From Helicoverpa zea (taxonomy: Eukaryota; Arthropoda; Insecta; Lepidoptera; Noctuidae), in assembly GCF_022581195.2 (NCBI RefSeq), contig NC_061475.1, positions 5,456,001-5,520,000 of the forward strand: 64,000 nt of DNA. The letters run 5' to 3'. Below the pieces are notes generated by a model. That model was not told the origin of the DNA, made no database searches, and saw only the letters and a program-made list of their open reading frames with translations. The first letter of the stretch is position 1; each line of letters opens with the position of its first letter. A program made the translations under genes and the position numbers. Of the stretch, positions 9,561-22,230 are shown piece by piece.

Positions 9561-11976
9561 ATTTGGCAGATTTTCAAACGGCACCAGTACCTAGTTACTG
9601 CAAATAAACTCTTCAGAATTATAATATAATGTAAGTAAAGATTACATTACTTGAACATCAACAACATTGATATATATTTACAATCTCTTTTCCTGATTCC
9701 TGTATAATCAAATCTTTCATACAGAACTTCGCAGTATTTTCATGAAATTTCCTATATTTTATATCCATATTCAAATGTGGAGCAGGAATCTAATCTAAGA
9801 AACAATGTTTTGTTGAAACTTTCTGTCCTCGACATTATGCGGGATATAACTTGTTTGTTTTGAGTTTCTCTTCACATTTGTAAATAAAGAGTATTATGAA
9901 AATAAGCTAAAGAAGACTTTTAGTCTACGATTTTTGGAATCATGGAATAATTTTCGTGTTTTCTTGTTCGTCCTCCAACCATTTCTTAAATATAAAGTTT
10001 ATCGTTACAGTTTCCAGACTCATAAAAATTAAACATTTATAATGTAATTACAGTGCCGTTCAATGGTGGAATTTCACCTTCACAAACTGCAAAAACAATT
10101 GAATATTAATAAACAAAAACAATTGAAAACTCTACTTAGTCGCTTACACAAAAAGCAATAAAATAATACACACGAAAAACAAATTAAATTACGTTCAAAA
10201 TAATTTTGTTAAAATTAATAACACTCCAAAGGGGCGACTTTTAATGCTTGGAGGGTATAAAATTAATTTAATAATGTAACATTGTTATAAAATTATTTTT
10301 TTATTTTAAGTATTAATTTCAGTGACACTGACAAGAATGACAGTGTGACAGGTGACGTCTAAAAGACATTGTCTACAATGTCGGGAAATTAAATTGGGGC
10401 TTTAAAAGTGATGTAAGAGACAATATTTATTGTAATATGTTCAAATGTATTTGTTTCAGAGACGCAGATTCCAATATCATAGGCAGAATTGTGGTTCAGT
10501 ATATTTACACAATATTTATAAACATAATTTTAAAAATACCAGAATATCATCATAAATTATTTTTGACATGAATTTTCAAACAAAAACAATGCTGGTTTTC
10601 TGCTACGAGGAAACACGGTGTCAAACACAAAACGCCAAGAAAATGATAAACATCTTTCCAAAACTTTCGCTTGAAATTGAAACAAAAACATTTCCGAAAT
10701 ACCCGAAGAAGGTAAATGGGGAAAGGAAATTAAATACATTTCGGTTAATTGAATGTTGGTGTGAATAATGGGTTTTCCATAGTAATTCTTAAATGACAAA
10801 CGCGTTGAAAGAACAAGGTTGGGTAAATTGGTGTTCTCATAGTTAAAAGGTTGACTTTGTAATATAAGTGTAGTGTTTGTAGGTAAAACTACAGTAATTA
10901 ATAATAATGAGTGGTACAATTTGCCGAAATAACTAATCTATTTTTGAATTTCGTAAGCTTTTTTCTCTCAAGAAGATTTAGGAAACCTGATTAAAAAACA
11001 TTACCCAACTTAAAAACAGTACCTCATGCTCACTTGTCGCGCTTGACGCAAGTCACGGTTTTAACATAAATTGAATTTGGAACTTCCAATTTTAAATGCT
11101 GTCTTCTTACAAGGAGAAAACCTTTTAGCTTTTGCTAGAAAATCCTCCATCACTTAGGGAGTCCGGACGTCGTAAAATCCTTCTAAGTAAGTAATGCAGG
11201 TTCAGATTCCTCTAGCGGCCAGTATTTGAATTGTGAAACTACTCGATTTCAATACGAATGGACGCAGTTGATCTTTGTTTTGTTTAAAACAATAGATTTA
11301 TGGAACGAGCACGGAGGATGTATGTTCAAGTTTATATTAATCTTGCTATTTGGTTATGCTGTATGGAGAGCCAGTATACAATATATAAAACAGTCATAGA
11401 ATATAGAACACGTTCGATATCTTAGTTCTACGAAGAACGTTACGTATGTTTATTGAAATAAATATGTACATAAATAGTAAGTCAAGAGACTGCACCATTG
11501 GACTCTGTATGGATGAGTGAAATACGCTTTATTATGTGTTTTGTTTGTGGCAGATAACGACCGCCTTTTGTAGTAAGATGGTTAATTATAAACCTGAGCA
11601 TCTCAAGACAAAAACACTTCATTAAAGGACATTGTTCCGGCTCCATACATGTTCTGCCTAAGAACCGTTCGAATGGAAAGTGACTTCTATAAACTCTTAA
11701 AATTATATGGAATCCTATGAAATAAGTTTTCACGAACGGACACTTCAGGAAACTAAAATAATTACGAAAAAAGTTAATATTTTGAGGTTATAAATAAAAA
11801 ATAACCAAGCTTGCGTGAAATATCAGAGTAGTATTATCAAACTACACTATACAAAAAATCAACAATACTATGTACAGCTCTATATGTTCTCTTCTAGATC
11901 TAGGAAAAGACTACTCTACTAGATACTAGGAAAAGAGATAGTAAATAGTCAAGTTTAAGATAATTCTTTGACAATG
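9561..11976. other. No gene recognised
   Basis: AT-rich DNA. It contains a 120-codon minus-strand open frame (10557-10919) overlapping a 66-codon plus-strand frame; neither has a recognisable domain. I see no splice-linked exons or repeats. Confidence 0.4.
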
Positions 11977-12144
11977 ATCATTTTATAAAGTTGCATTTTC
12001 TGTCTGTCCCTATGAATGCTTTAGATCTTTAAAACTACGCAATGGATTTGGGTGCGATTTTTTTTAATAGATAGAGTAGGTCAAGAGGAAGGTTTACACC
12101 AAGGTTTTACATTGCCACCGTGCGAAGACGGGGCGTGTGACTAG
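11977..12144 (+). mobile_element. Degenerate Helitron-like element
   Basis: Shows 'tctgtctgtccctatgaat', 'aaaactacgcaatggattt' and a GC-rich end terminating in CTAG at 12141-12144 followed by T. The layout matches the other short Helitron-like copies; the 5' end is eroded. Confidence 0.4.
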
Positions 12145-12387
12145 TTTTCATAAATGCTTAGAATTTTTATGAAAAACAACTACCTAAACGCTTTTGCTTT
12201 CAACGTTACGTTTCTTAATATATAGTGAATCCACTTTGGATTTGTGATAAAACGCATAAGTTTCCAAAATGGAAGAGTTCCATTCACCACAATTCATAAA
12301 ATATCGATATTATTACGATGGAGAATTATTTATTTAAATGATTGTTACTACTTTTATATTAGACAGTTACCTAGCTATCTACATGCC

Positions 12388-12440
12388 ATAAGGCGGGAAT
12401 CGAACCCGCGGTCTATTACCAAGAAGGCACAGACCATACT
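12388..12440 (-). repeat. tRNA-like 3' half (SINE relic)
   Basis: On the minus strand GCGGGTTCGATTCCCGC forms a perfect T-arm (5-bp stem, 7-base loop) with a B box. There is no matching 5' acceptor strand, D-arm or A box upstream, so a working tRNA gene is not supported. Most likely the remains of a tRNA-headed SINE. Confidence 0.4.
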
Positions 12441-12664
12441 AAAAATGTCATTACCACACAAAATAATTTAACAGTTAAAGTAAGGTTTACCAATAACAAT
12501 GAAAGAGGTTTTCGAGGATGTGCAATAAAAACAATATTTATATTCAATTAAAGGTTTTTAATCATCAATATTTCTCAATAATATATCTAAGAACTGAGCT
12601 TTGGTATCTCGCCCAGCTTAAATACCAGATAATAGTCATTATGTGGGCACAACAGCCCACTGTT

Positions 12665-13074
12665 CTACGCCCAACGATACAATTGCAACAGTATGCCTGA
12701 TGGTAGGAGCTTCTTACAAAGTACACAATTGCGTCCAACAGTGCATTGCATCTTATTATGCTCGACTGCTTCAGGCCAACACGTCGTACATATAAGGTCA
12801 TGAGCTTCAACCTGTAATAATAAATACAAAAAATCATTAGTAAATATCAAGTAACTTGCAATTGTGGCAATTGATTTGAAAACCGAGAAATTGTGTGCTT
12901 ATGAAAACATAAGTAGGTAGTAACATTCTTATCAAAATTAGAAAAACACTTTCGTAGACCACTTACCATACGGGGAACAGTCCATTGTTGTATGCAACGA
13001 AGTATATCTTCGTTTTCTAATACCAAAGAACCTCCAGCAGATCCACAATTTATACAATATACTATATTCTGCAT
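12665..13074 (-). CDS. Small two-exon CxxC protein, possibly ZAD-like
   Basis: Candidate host gene of about 84 aa. Exon 1 is 13074-12967 and exon 2 is 12811-12665. The 155-bp intron starts GTAAGT and ends in a pyrimidine-rich TTATTATTACAG; both junctions fall between codons. The protein shows CINC (residues 7-10), CTTC (44-47) and CVLC (64-67). A CxxC near the N-terminus and a second one after a helix-like stretch recall the zinc-binding zinc-finger-associated domain (ZAD) of insect transcription factors. No C2H2 fingers follow before the stop, so it would be a finger-less or truncated member, or a different zinc-knuckle family. An AT-rich upstream flank with no clear TATA box lies beyond 13074. 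The clean intron favours a real gene; a chance ORF or a pseudogene piece is possible. Confidence 0.42.
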
Positions 13075-13478
13075 CCATTGTTGTAATTATAATATAACTA
13101 AATTCGATCACAGACAGAGCAATATCCGAAAATGCTAGTAAAATCCAGTTCTTTACACAAAGCCGAGTCTACCAAGTACGCAATCTAATCGGAGTCCGTA
13201 ATCAAGCCAAAGTTGTTAGAATAAAACCATGAAACGCATAGAAAATCACAAAAGAAACGATAGTCGCAAAGCAATCAAACCAATCAAACTGACTTCTAGC
13301 AAACTGACTGAAGTACACCAGTGTTGCCAATTACGAAAACTATAATCCTACTCGAATGCCAAGCTAGAAATTCGCGATTCGCTCAAAACCATCTTAAAAC
13401 ATTATACAGAATACTAGCTTTTTTCTAGCTAGTCAGTTTAGGTATTTAAATGAATAAAGTGTTACCAACTAATTTTAA
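13075..13478. other. 5' flank of the candidate gene; nothing else seen
   Basis: AT-rich, with no distinct promoter motif that I can defend and no repeat. Confidence 0.35.
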
Positions 13479-13525
13479 TAACCGACTTCGGAAAGTAGGT
13501 TCTCAATTCGATCCGTATTTACCGA
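13479..13525 (-). repeat. Terminal fragment of the AACCGACTTC repeat family
   Basis: AACCGACTTC followed by 'aggttctcaattcgatccgt' matches, with changes, the reverse complement of the right end of the 682-bp element at 20079-20760 (AACCGACTTCCC... 'aattcggccggt'). Only one terminus is present. Confidence 0.5.
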
Positions 13526-16500
13526 AATCCCGAAAACTTCCGAAACTGTCAGCACTGGCTGACGGAAACATTTTATAAGGCATCAATAATTGTGACCCTA
13601 CTTTTTATTTGGAATTTATTTATTTGAAGTGTCCGTGGAATACTAAAATATGTTTCAAACAATATAAAAATAAATAAAAATTATAGTATAATTTATATTC
13701 ACATCGGTTCTTAGGCCAAAATTGAACAATGTCCTTTAGAATTCGCAACAATTACGCAAGACGTGGTATACCAAAATCTCGAGAGGCGAAGGAGGAAATA
13801 CTATGTATGTAAATGTATGAAATAAATGTATGAAGCCCGCTTCTGGGAACAAGAATTTGATTTAGTAGCAGGAAATTCAGTTTTGCAGTCTGCAGTTTCG
13901 AAAATTATGTCGGCCATTAATTTTTAACTGGATATTAAGGTTCTAAAAGGCTGCTTGAGTTTTAAATTTGAATGGCAAATCTTGGGCTTTCTTACAATAA
14001 TTGGAAAGTCGAAACCAAGTACCTAGTACTACTCATTTGTTATGTCGACCTTCCGAAAAGCAAGGCTCACACGAAAATAATCAAGGTCTGGGAATGTACG
14101 AAAATGTTTCTGAGACTATACGCAAGCGATGACACCATCCTTGCTGCTTCGAATTACGATTTTAAGTGTACCTTGCGACAAAGCCATCAAGTGAATAATA
14201 CACACCAAATCTATACGACAGAATACTGAAGTACATCTTCAGATTTTGTAGGAAAATCTCAAGCATTTCATACAACATAGGGACAATAATCGTCTAAAAA
14301 TATTTTCTACTTATTTCTTGATTCAAGTGGGGATGAGAACAATCCCGACCCTTAGTCCCTGTATGAGAGTTTTTCATTTATTATTGTGCTCTCAATCACT
14401 CTGGACAAGATGACAGATTGAATTGAGTGGACGTTATTGCCCCCAATTTATTAAATCAAGTGTGTAGTTTGTTACGATAATGAATTCTGAAAGGACGATA
14501 GAATTTTGATGAAGAAAATTATCGTTATTTATAATACTATATGTCATAATTGTAGTACATGCTCAAAATGAATTATATTTTTTACGGTCAATATACCGAT
14601 AAGTTTTTTATAGACGGCTTCAAAAAGAGTCTGTTTTGCATAGAGTTTTCAATTCTAGTTCGAATGAACTTCCAAATCCCAAATCACAGTACGACTACCA
14701 AAACTTTTGGCGATATATCTTAAAAATTTAAAGCAAGTCCATTTTATGTGTGTACGCCCAACTCAGTCCGAGGCTTAGCCAAGATTTGGTCCAAAGCTAT
14801 AAACCAAATTTCATGCCGATCCTTTGAGAAATGCGGCTTCCATTTTGCGGACGAATTTCTTTATGTCCAATATTTCTACCTCATGGTGCCTTTACACGGG
14901 GTTAGGGAGTTAAGCTTTAAGAAAGAAACAAGTTTAGAGCTTATGTTTTCGGTAAATAAATAAAGGCCTTTGTGTGTTCAGTTGAGAGTTGTTATGAAAA
15001 GCCTATTATGAAGACTTTAGTCTGTGTATGCGTATAAGAAACCGTTTCTATTTGGCCGATCTATAAAAGCTAAGACTTTATGTATGTTTCAAAAGGCTGT
15101 AAAGATTGGAATATTAAGCAAACATTCGTAGGATTAGCCACTCATGAATAAGAGTATATTTTTTATTCAAATTATGCTGTGTGGCAAAAATATGCATCCA
15201 TAATCTTTTTCCCTAGATTGAGACAATTGGCACGACATACCAATATTATGATTTTTGATGCAAACAGTTTCATAACTTTCTACCAAAATCCTTCTGGAAT
15301 TTTCACAATTCTCTGCAGTCGCAAGTTTTAGTTCCAATAGGCCATAAACGGTTGATCCATATTGTCATGTGAATATCTATGACAGTCGTTAAAGGCAGTT
15401 AGAGGCCCGAAAGGCTGACAATTGGATTAACTTTGGTATAATATCGGTATTGTTCAGTAATTGGGTTTTCAAGGTCAAATGCCAGACGTTTCAAATAAAA
15501 GTTGGTATTATTTCAATTTTTATGAGTTCAAAGAATATATTTTGAAAGCTAATAATGTATGCTTCGTAATAATGGTTACTTCGGGCCTTTTATACCATCC
15601 AAATTTGAATATTAGAAGAAATTACTACTTTCCTAATTTTTCAACAAAATGTGTAGGTATTAATGTCGTGATAAGCAATTAAGCAATTGTGAAGGTGACA
15701 CCGTTGGGTTATAGCTTAGATACAAAAAATAAAATTTGTTAATAAATATTTTATTGGAGCCTAGTCGTAAAATATTGCCCATCTGACCTTCACAGTTTCC
15801 AACAAATTATTAGGCATCGATCATTAAAAATGTATACAGATATACCGCAGTACTGGCCAGTCGTAAAAAATATAAATGACTTTCTGGCTCCAGGGAATGG
15901 TCTCGATTCGGCTAGGGATCATACCATCTCAGTTTTTTTTTCGATTGAAAGCCATTTCCAATCATAAGTCCGGCTCTAGTCGTGTTAACGTTTATCCGAA
16001 TTTGAAGGTTGTCGCCAAAAAGGTCGGTGTAAATATTTCTATTTGAATTTATTGGCGTTGGGTAATGAGATTTTGCTCTACTTTTTTTGGAGAAGTCAGA
16101 ATTTTCTAGGTTTTTTTAAACGATTTTGCAAGAAGAAAGAGGTTCACTTTAATAAACGTTTCTCTTTAATTTCAACTAGCTGCTATAGGTTAGATTGTTT
16201 GACACATGAAGAACCTTCACAAAAGGAATCTTCGCTTAGTAGCACACAATATGAGAAAGTCAAACCGTCAATATTTTTTTATGAATCATTTCTTCCCTTC
16301 CGAATCGACTTTCAGAGATGAAGCAATTTAACGTGAAACTCGTCAAAATATTAAAAGAAATAATTTCGCGTCTAATGGACACTCAACGAAAATTGTTTGT
16401 CATCAAAGTAATGGTTATAAGTAGTTAAATCATTCCTTTAGTAGTTAAAAGGTATATTTATTACGAAAATAAGTTCCTGGTATTTCAAAATTACAATTTC

Positions 16501-18210
16501 AATTATGGAAGAAGAAGTCATCTTCCCAGCTGAAAGATGTTCACGACTGGACAAAAGCCTCATTCAGGGTTCGCCACTTTGCTCAGTTTTCAGGAACCTG
16601 CATACACTGCTTTCCTGTGACTTTAGCCAGACCGTCCGTCCATCTAGAGGGAGGCCTGCAAATTGGAATAAGGGCAAGTGGATGATATATTATTAATTCA
16701 GTTAATTAGGTGTATTTAAAACTTTATCAAGACACAACCAAAGAATAAAAGCTGGAGATAATAACTGATTAGCCTATCCCATTCTTCTTAATTGCCATAT
16801 TTCTATAGCGCCATTAAACAGCAATAAAACTGGCACAAAATATACATCTTTTGTTGAGCTCAAAGCCTTAATGGACGAACACGGCTATTATTAATTCACG
16901 TTGATTCTTTTGAACCCAACCGAGTTGAAAAACTACTTGTCTGTCTGTGAACAAAGAACGTCTTGCATCTCAAAACTAATGAGTAGCTTTTTGTTGTCTT
17001 TTCTGTTCTGTTGGGGAAGCGGAGTGGAGTGATCAAGGAAGTATTAAAGGGTGTATCTATATTTAAAGGAAGCCACTATCATACAGTTTTGGGTAAAGAA
17101 TAAAACCACAGCACAAGCTTTTTTGTAATCGGATAAAGAATGTGTGTATATTGAAACGGAAATAAATAAATTGTGTGCAGGTTTTATGTATCCCGCATGG
17201 TGGTGGGATCAGCTTCCCAGATTATTTTTTTTTACTTCGCATATTATCTCTATCTTCAGCATATTATGTACAAGGACAATAACTCCAATTTTTTTTTATA
17301 TACGTACTTTGATGCGGTTATTTAAAATGGAAAGGGTTTATATAGGTGGTAAGATAGGATTTATTCAAATAACCGTCATAAATAACATAAATTACCGTCC
17401 TATCCTTCTAGATTACGATGCTGACACGGGCGATCAACTTAAAATTAACGCTAAAGATAAAACACAAAAACTCTCATAAACCAAATTCTATGAAAACAAT
17501 CATTGACCGTTTCCTTAAGCTGCGATATAAAAAACGTTACAAAATAAACCGTAAAACCGTAAACTTGAGACGGTTTTTTATCTTGACGTTTTACGATTGT
17601 ACGAAATGAGATTACGGGGTGTATTATAAACACACTTATTTTATGTACGGGAAGGTGTGGATCAAGGATTTTTGTTTTTTTAAGACTGGATTAGGATGTC
17701 GGAGTTATGGTTTCATTATGTTTTCGGTTTTTATTTATTCAAATAAGTATATTCTTGCTGGTTCATTTCGGAAGATGTTATCATTTAACATTGTTTGAGA
17801 ATGTACCGTTCTGAAAAGAGATTGGTGTCAGAAAATCAGTCAAATCGAGATTACTTTGCATGGCTCCATGACATGATTTATACCAAATGACTGCTTTTGA
17901 AACTAGGCCTTTTTAATAAATATTGTATTTATAGACATCGTAAAAAAAAGTGATTGAGTTTATGAAAGGTGACGTTCGTTCGTGTAAAAAATTGCACGAG
18001 AAAGTGCAAAATCAAAAATGAAAAACAGTATTTTTTTTTTCTTTTGACAATTATTTTATTTCACTGCGAACTACAAAGGGGTAAAGAAAATAAAATAAAA
18101 CTTTATTAAAGAGCAATATTTCTATCAATTCTTCATATACGAATACTATTCATTTCTCTTTGAAATAATGTATCGATATTTTTTTCCATTGGTATCAAAA
18201 TTATATTTAC
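13526..18210. other. No gene recognised
   Basis: About 4.7 kb of AT-rich DNA. Open frames of 60-111 codons occur (for example 16043-16321 and 17144-17479), but they are AT-driven, lack domains and are not linked by plausible splice sites. I see no clear repeat. Confidence 0.4.
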
Positions 18211-18217
18211 AGACGTA

Positions 18218-18225
18218 TGACGTCA
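18218..18225. promoter_or_regulatory. CRE octamer TGACGTCA
   Basis: Perfect palindromic cAMP-response/bZIP site in AT-rich surroundings, about 650 bp from a second copy at 18866-18873. With no gene attached, its function is unknown. Confidence 0.25.
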
Positions 18226-18831
18226 ATAAGATGGGCTCTTTGTGAATCCTACGTATTATTACGTTCGAGCTCAACAAAGCATCATAGTTTGAAATTGATT
18301 TTGGCAATATGGTTCTTGTATTAGGTTTATTTAGGTTTCATATAAAAGCTTCGTTTACCCGAATACGCGTATAGAACAACTCTTTTGAAATAATACAACA
18401 ATAGAATAGGCTTAGAGATATCTAACGCCTCCACATTCTGGCAGTTTTTAAGACCCATTTTTCAAAGAGGGCTTTGAGCTAGTAGTGATAACTCTTTTTG
18501 TGGATTAACATTCAAATAAAATATTTGCCTGACAATGATGTTCAGAATTTGCTAACGCGATTAGCTGAGCTTTTGAGGGCTGTAGTGTTATCCAGTATAT
18601 TGACACTTTTGGGTAACAGCCAGAAAAAAAAACGAATACACATAAATTCATATCAACAACCTAACCATCATATAAACTTTTGTACAGATACATATAATAT
18701 AATTTGATCTATAAACCTTTCAATTAAGTCTAGAAGCCCTTCAAATGCCTTTCGTTCCAGTGCCGTGATAACTTGCAAACAATCTCGCAGAATCTCCTTA
18801 TTTTGATATAGTGGGGAAGTGTTTATCCTGA
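18226..18831. other. No recognised feature
   Basis: AT-rich spacer. No gene or repeat recognised. Confidence 0.35.
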
Positions 18832-18880
18832 AACATGGCGACGTCCGCCGCCATATTGATTTTTGTGACGTCACTAATTC
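18832..18880. promoter_or_regulatory. GC-rich inverted motif with adjacent CRE
   Basis: ATGGCG and CGCCAT (about 18836-18855) form an imperfect palindrome around ACGTC. A TGACGTCA octamer follows at 18866-18873. GCCAT cores are bound by YY1/Pho-type factors and TGACGTCA by bZIP factors. It may be a small promoter or a piece of an unrecognised repeat. No coding exon is evident on either side. Confidence 0.3.
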
Positions 18881-20078
18881 CTTGTTCGACAGCTTATTAG
18901 CTGAAGGCAGTTCAGTCTGGAACGCTGAGATAATGGAAGCAAATAATTTACGATAGCGATTTCGAGAGTGATGAAATATAGATTTTTTCTTAGAATACCT
19001 ATAGGGTATTCTCGAAAGTTCTTATCGGCAAATTTTTTCTTGATCCAAAATTCCCTGAAGCTGTTCTTAGGTATTGTATTTTTATAATCGAAGAAGATTG
19101 ATCGAAAATAATTCTGTAACAGAGAGTCATCAGCTAACTTCTCAGTTGGTGTTCAATTTTTATATAACATTGTCGTGACTACGCATCATCCCGAATTCGA
19201 AGAAAATTTACCTATTTTCACCGTCTTTATCCATGCCTAATTTCAACCTAAACGTTGCAGTCAATTGAGTGTAAAAGTGTAACAATGTCCTTACGCATTT
19301 ATAATTGTGTGATAAGGATGAACACAAACACTAGAAAAGAACGCACAGATCTGTTAATATAACGGTCTTGAAATAACAGTTACATGGTAAGGATTACTAC
19401 AACACAGATGAAAAACCAGCACATATTTTTTACTATGGACTTCATAGTTTAAATTTGCTCTTTTCGATCAAAATTGACCTCATGGGAAATGTCCAATGAA
19501 ATCATAACCGTTCATATTACAACCGATTTCCAACGTCAGTGGTTGTCAAACGCGGACAGCTATCCCGAGAGTTGCTTGTCAGGGGTGATCGTCTACGGGT
19601 CGCAAGAAGACAAATTAGTCCCTAGTGACTGGAATTTGTGATAAAGAGGTCACCTAATTATTTTGATGGAGCGGCTAACGTTCCACTTAGGACCTGATGA
19701 ATTATTGAGTGATGAAATTAAATTAGTAGAAAGAGCTAGATTTTTAGTTAATTCGACTATTTTTGTAGACCTATTTTATCTCTCTAGACCTGGTCATGCA
19801 TTTTAAAATTATTTTGAAGAACAAGATTGCACTTATTTATATTAGAATTATATATAGACGTACTCGATTCAGTTATAGATTCAGTCTCCATTAAATACAA
19901 GCAGTGATATAAAATACACGTATAAACTTCGAAGCACATATTTAAAGCTCTAATGATGATAAATCCAATATATGGAAGTTATACATATTTACCAAAATAT
20001 ACCAACAAATAAATTAAATGGTGGCCCATTTAGCTCAGAGCAAAAATCTAATATCAAAAACTTTTTTACAAAAAAATT
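18881..20078. other. No recognised feature
   Basis: AT-rich DNA. The only notable frame (19972-20172) runs into the repeat that starts at 20079 and is not a gene. Confidence 0.4.
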
Positions 20079-20760
20079 AAACCGACTTCCCAAGACACTA
20101 AAAAGCAAAAAAAAAACTATTTTTAGGTGCATCGGCCTAGAAGTCGGTGTCTTATGGATGTTACTAAGTTAATTTTGCCACTTTGTTTTTTATTTAAAGC
20201 TTTTCAGTGATACGAATAGTTGTCACTATCCATACAAGTGGGAAGTTCTCATCAATACAAAGAATATAAGTCCAAATACGAGGTATTTTACATATTCAGT
20301 TGTCGAGTTCCCTCGACTTTCTCTGGTCTCCATCATCAGGTCAGCTCCAAACCTTCACTGTTGCAAAGGTCTTGTCAATACAAATAATTTAAGCCCAAAC
20401 ACGAGGTAGTTTACATATTCAGTTGTCGAGTTCCCTCGACCATCTCTGGTTTCCATCATCAGATCAGCTCCAAATCTTCACTGTTGAATAGTGCTTTTAG
20501 GCGTACACCTGAGTGTCAAGTTTTTACCCTATGTATGCCTACAATTTTCGAAGGTTGCCCTCGATTTCTCAGGGTTTCCATCATCAGATCCTGACCTGAT
20601 GACTATGGGACCAACTGGCAGCTATTCCGAGTCGAACAAAAAAAGAATCACGTAAATCGGTCTATAAACCTCGGAGTAATCGATGTACATACATAGAAAA
20701 AAAAAAAAAAATATATATACCGGCCGAATTGATAACCACCTCCTTTTTGGGAAGTCGGTT
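20079..20760. mobile_element. 682-bp inverted-terminus element with internal tandem repeats
   Basis: The ends are a perfect 14-bp inverted repeat, AACCGACTTCCCAA (20079-20092) and TTGGGAAGTCGGTT (20747-20760). Inside are two copies of a unit of about 121 bp (starting about 20256 and 20377) and a third, more divergent part near 20530-20600. All share 'ccctcga...ccatcatcag'. An A-run with TATATA lies just before the right end. No transposase is encoded. The family is not identified; a nonautonomous DNA element is the simplest reading. Confidence 0.6.
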
Positions 20761-21434
20761 AAAAATCATTCCAACCATTGCAAATGGGAAACTAATTCGG
20801 ATTATAATTAATAGCGCTTACACACAAGCGGATTTTTCGCTCGGTTTTCTGCGAGGCAACACGTGGATCGTAATTAAGCTGGTTTCACATATACGCATGA
20901 CAGCAAACAGCTGACTATTAACGTCGCGTATTTTTTGTCTTTAAATGTATGCAGTGCAAAGTGCTATGTTTTTCTTGAATAAAATACTGGTTCTAACGTT
21001 TTAAAATCTGATAGCTTGAACCGGGTGATAGGTTTTTTGAAACTCAGAAATGTCGCGCGTCGAAAAACGCTGGTGTGAAGGGCTTTCAAACCATTTAGGA
21101 TTACAATGTGCATGCTTAATTAATCGAATTTGTATTGTAATTCTGTACATAACGTTAATAGTCGATATTCTCCGTGAGGGTGCAAATGTCAGTGCTTTAT
21201 TTTGCTATCGCAAACTCATTACAGTAAAATGTAAAATATAAATGTATGTATTTATGTACATTATCGTATATTTCAAAATTATTTTATATATTAAGAGAGT
21301 GTATAACAACAATCATACATTTTGCTGGTTTCAGACCCACTAAGACCTTTACATGGATTCACGTTTTTATTTTTGAAAAAAATTACCATTAATGAATTTT
21401 GGATTATCTAAGCAATTGGGTTGAAGAGAATAGA
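20761..21434. other. No recognised feature
   Basis: AT-rich. Small open frames at 20729-20914 and 21050-21241 have no recognisable domain. Confidence 0.4.
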
Positions 21435-21522
21435 TAGGTAGTCGCCCCATGTAAAACACTGATCTGCGTCCGACTAGACAAAATGCCGAATCCAATATGT
21501 AAAAAAGGTTGGGCAGATTATA
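21435..21522 (+). mobile_element. Degenerate SINE body
   Basis: 'tagtcgccccatgtaaaaca' and the following sequence to 'aaaaggttgggcagattat' align by eye with the 3' body of the SINE at 6540-6921 (opposite strand), with many substitutions. The head is missing. Confidence 0.4.
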
Positions 21523-21568
21523 CCTTCACTAACCCAAAGACTTCTCAGTAGACCTATTTCCTATTAAT

Positions 21569-21728
21569 AGTAAAAACCAGTAAATTTGTATGAATGGGTG
21601 GTTGGATATACGAATACTTGTTCCTCTTTCACGCAAATATTATCTTCTGATGTAGGCAACTTTTATCAGGATATATAAATAAATAGTTCCATCGGAAAAC
21701 GGGTGAAACCGCTGGCAGAAGCAAGTTA
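21569..21728 (+). mobile_element. Degenerate Helitron-like element
   Basis: A recognisable 3' part, 'aaaacgggtgaaaccgctgg', ending in 'cagaagcaagt', where the usual CTAG has become CAAG. The 5' boundary is approximate. Confidence 0.4.
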
Positions 21729-22129
21729 CAAAATAATTTACAAAAACTAGATTATAGTTAAAACCAAATAGCATGTGTTGTGACCAATGTATTATCGGCT
21801 TATGATTGCGATCATTAAATTAATTGATTTATTGATTAATTGCTTGTTTTGTCGGGATTAGTATTAAATTAATTTAGATTATCTCCATTGGAGAACATTA
21901 GGTATTAAGCTCATGAAACTACTGCCATGGAAAGTGTTGGCAATGGCTTATAACTACCAGTCGTTTATGTAGCTAAACTTCCACCAGTGAATTCACCTGC
22001 GTCGCGTTAGAACGTTTTCATCGATATGGGTTATCTAAAACTGAAAGATTTTTTGGAAGTTCTTGAGTTTATGGCGTTTAAGCAAACCAATAAAGTCTTC
22101 AGCTATATCATATTAATGTCTAAGTATAA

Positions 22130-22230
22130 ATAAGGTCGCCGGGAAGAAGGATGCGGGTCGTTTAAATTGGAGGAGTACTTTGTCCAGAAGTGGACGTCTT
22201 ACGTTTAAAATGGCGAAGCAAAGATAAATG
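22130..22230 (+). mobile_element. Possible LINE 3' coding or UTR fragment
   Basis: 'ggatgcgggtcgtttaaatt' and 'ctttgtccagaagtggacgtc' resemble the end region of lepidopteran non-LTR elements that carry 'gtccagcagtggacg'. A similar motif occurs at about 40520. Short and eroded. Confidence 0.3.

Noticed and set aside
10557..10919. 120-codon minus-strand frame
   Set aside because: Low-complexity Leu/Ser/Phe-rich sequence without a domain, overlapped by another frame on the other strand, with no splice partners.
12388..12440. tRNA gene
   Set aside because: A perfect T-arm with B box is present, but no acceptor partner, D-arm or A box, so a SINE relic is more likely.
20256..20600. CRISPR-like array
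   Set aside because: The repeated units are about 121 bp with no short repeat/unique spacer alternation, and they sit inside a eukaryotic inverted-terminus element.
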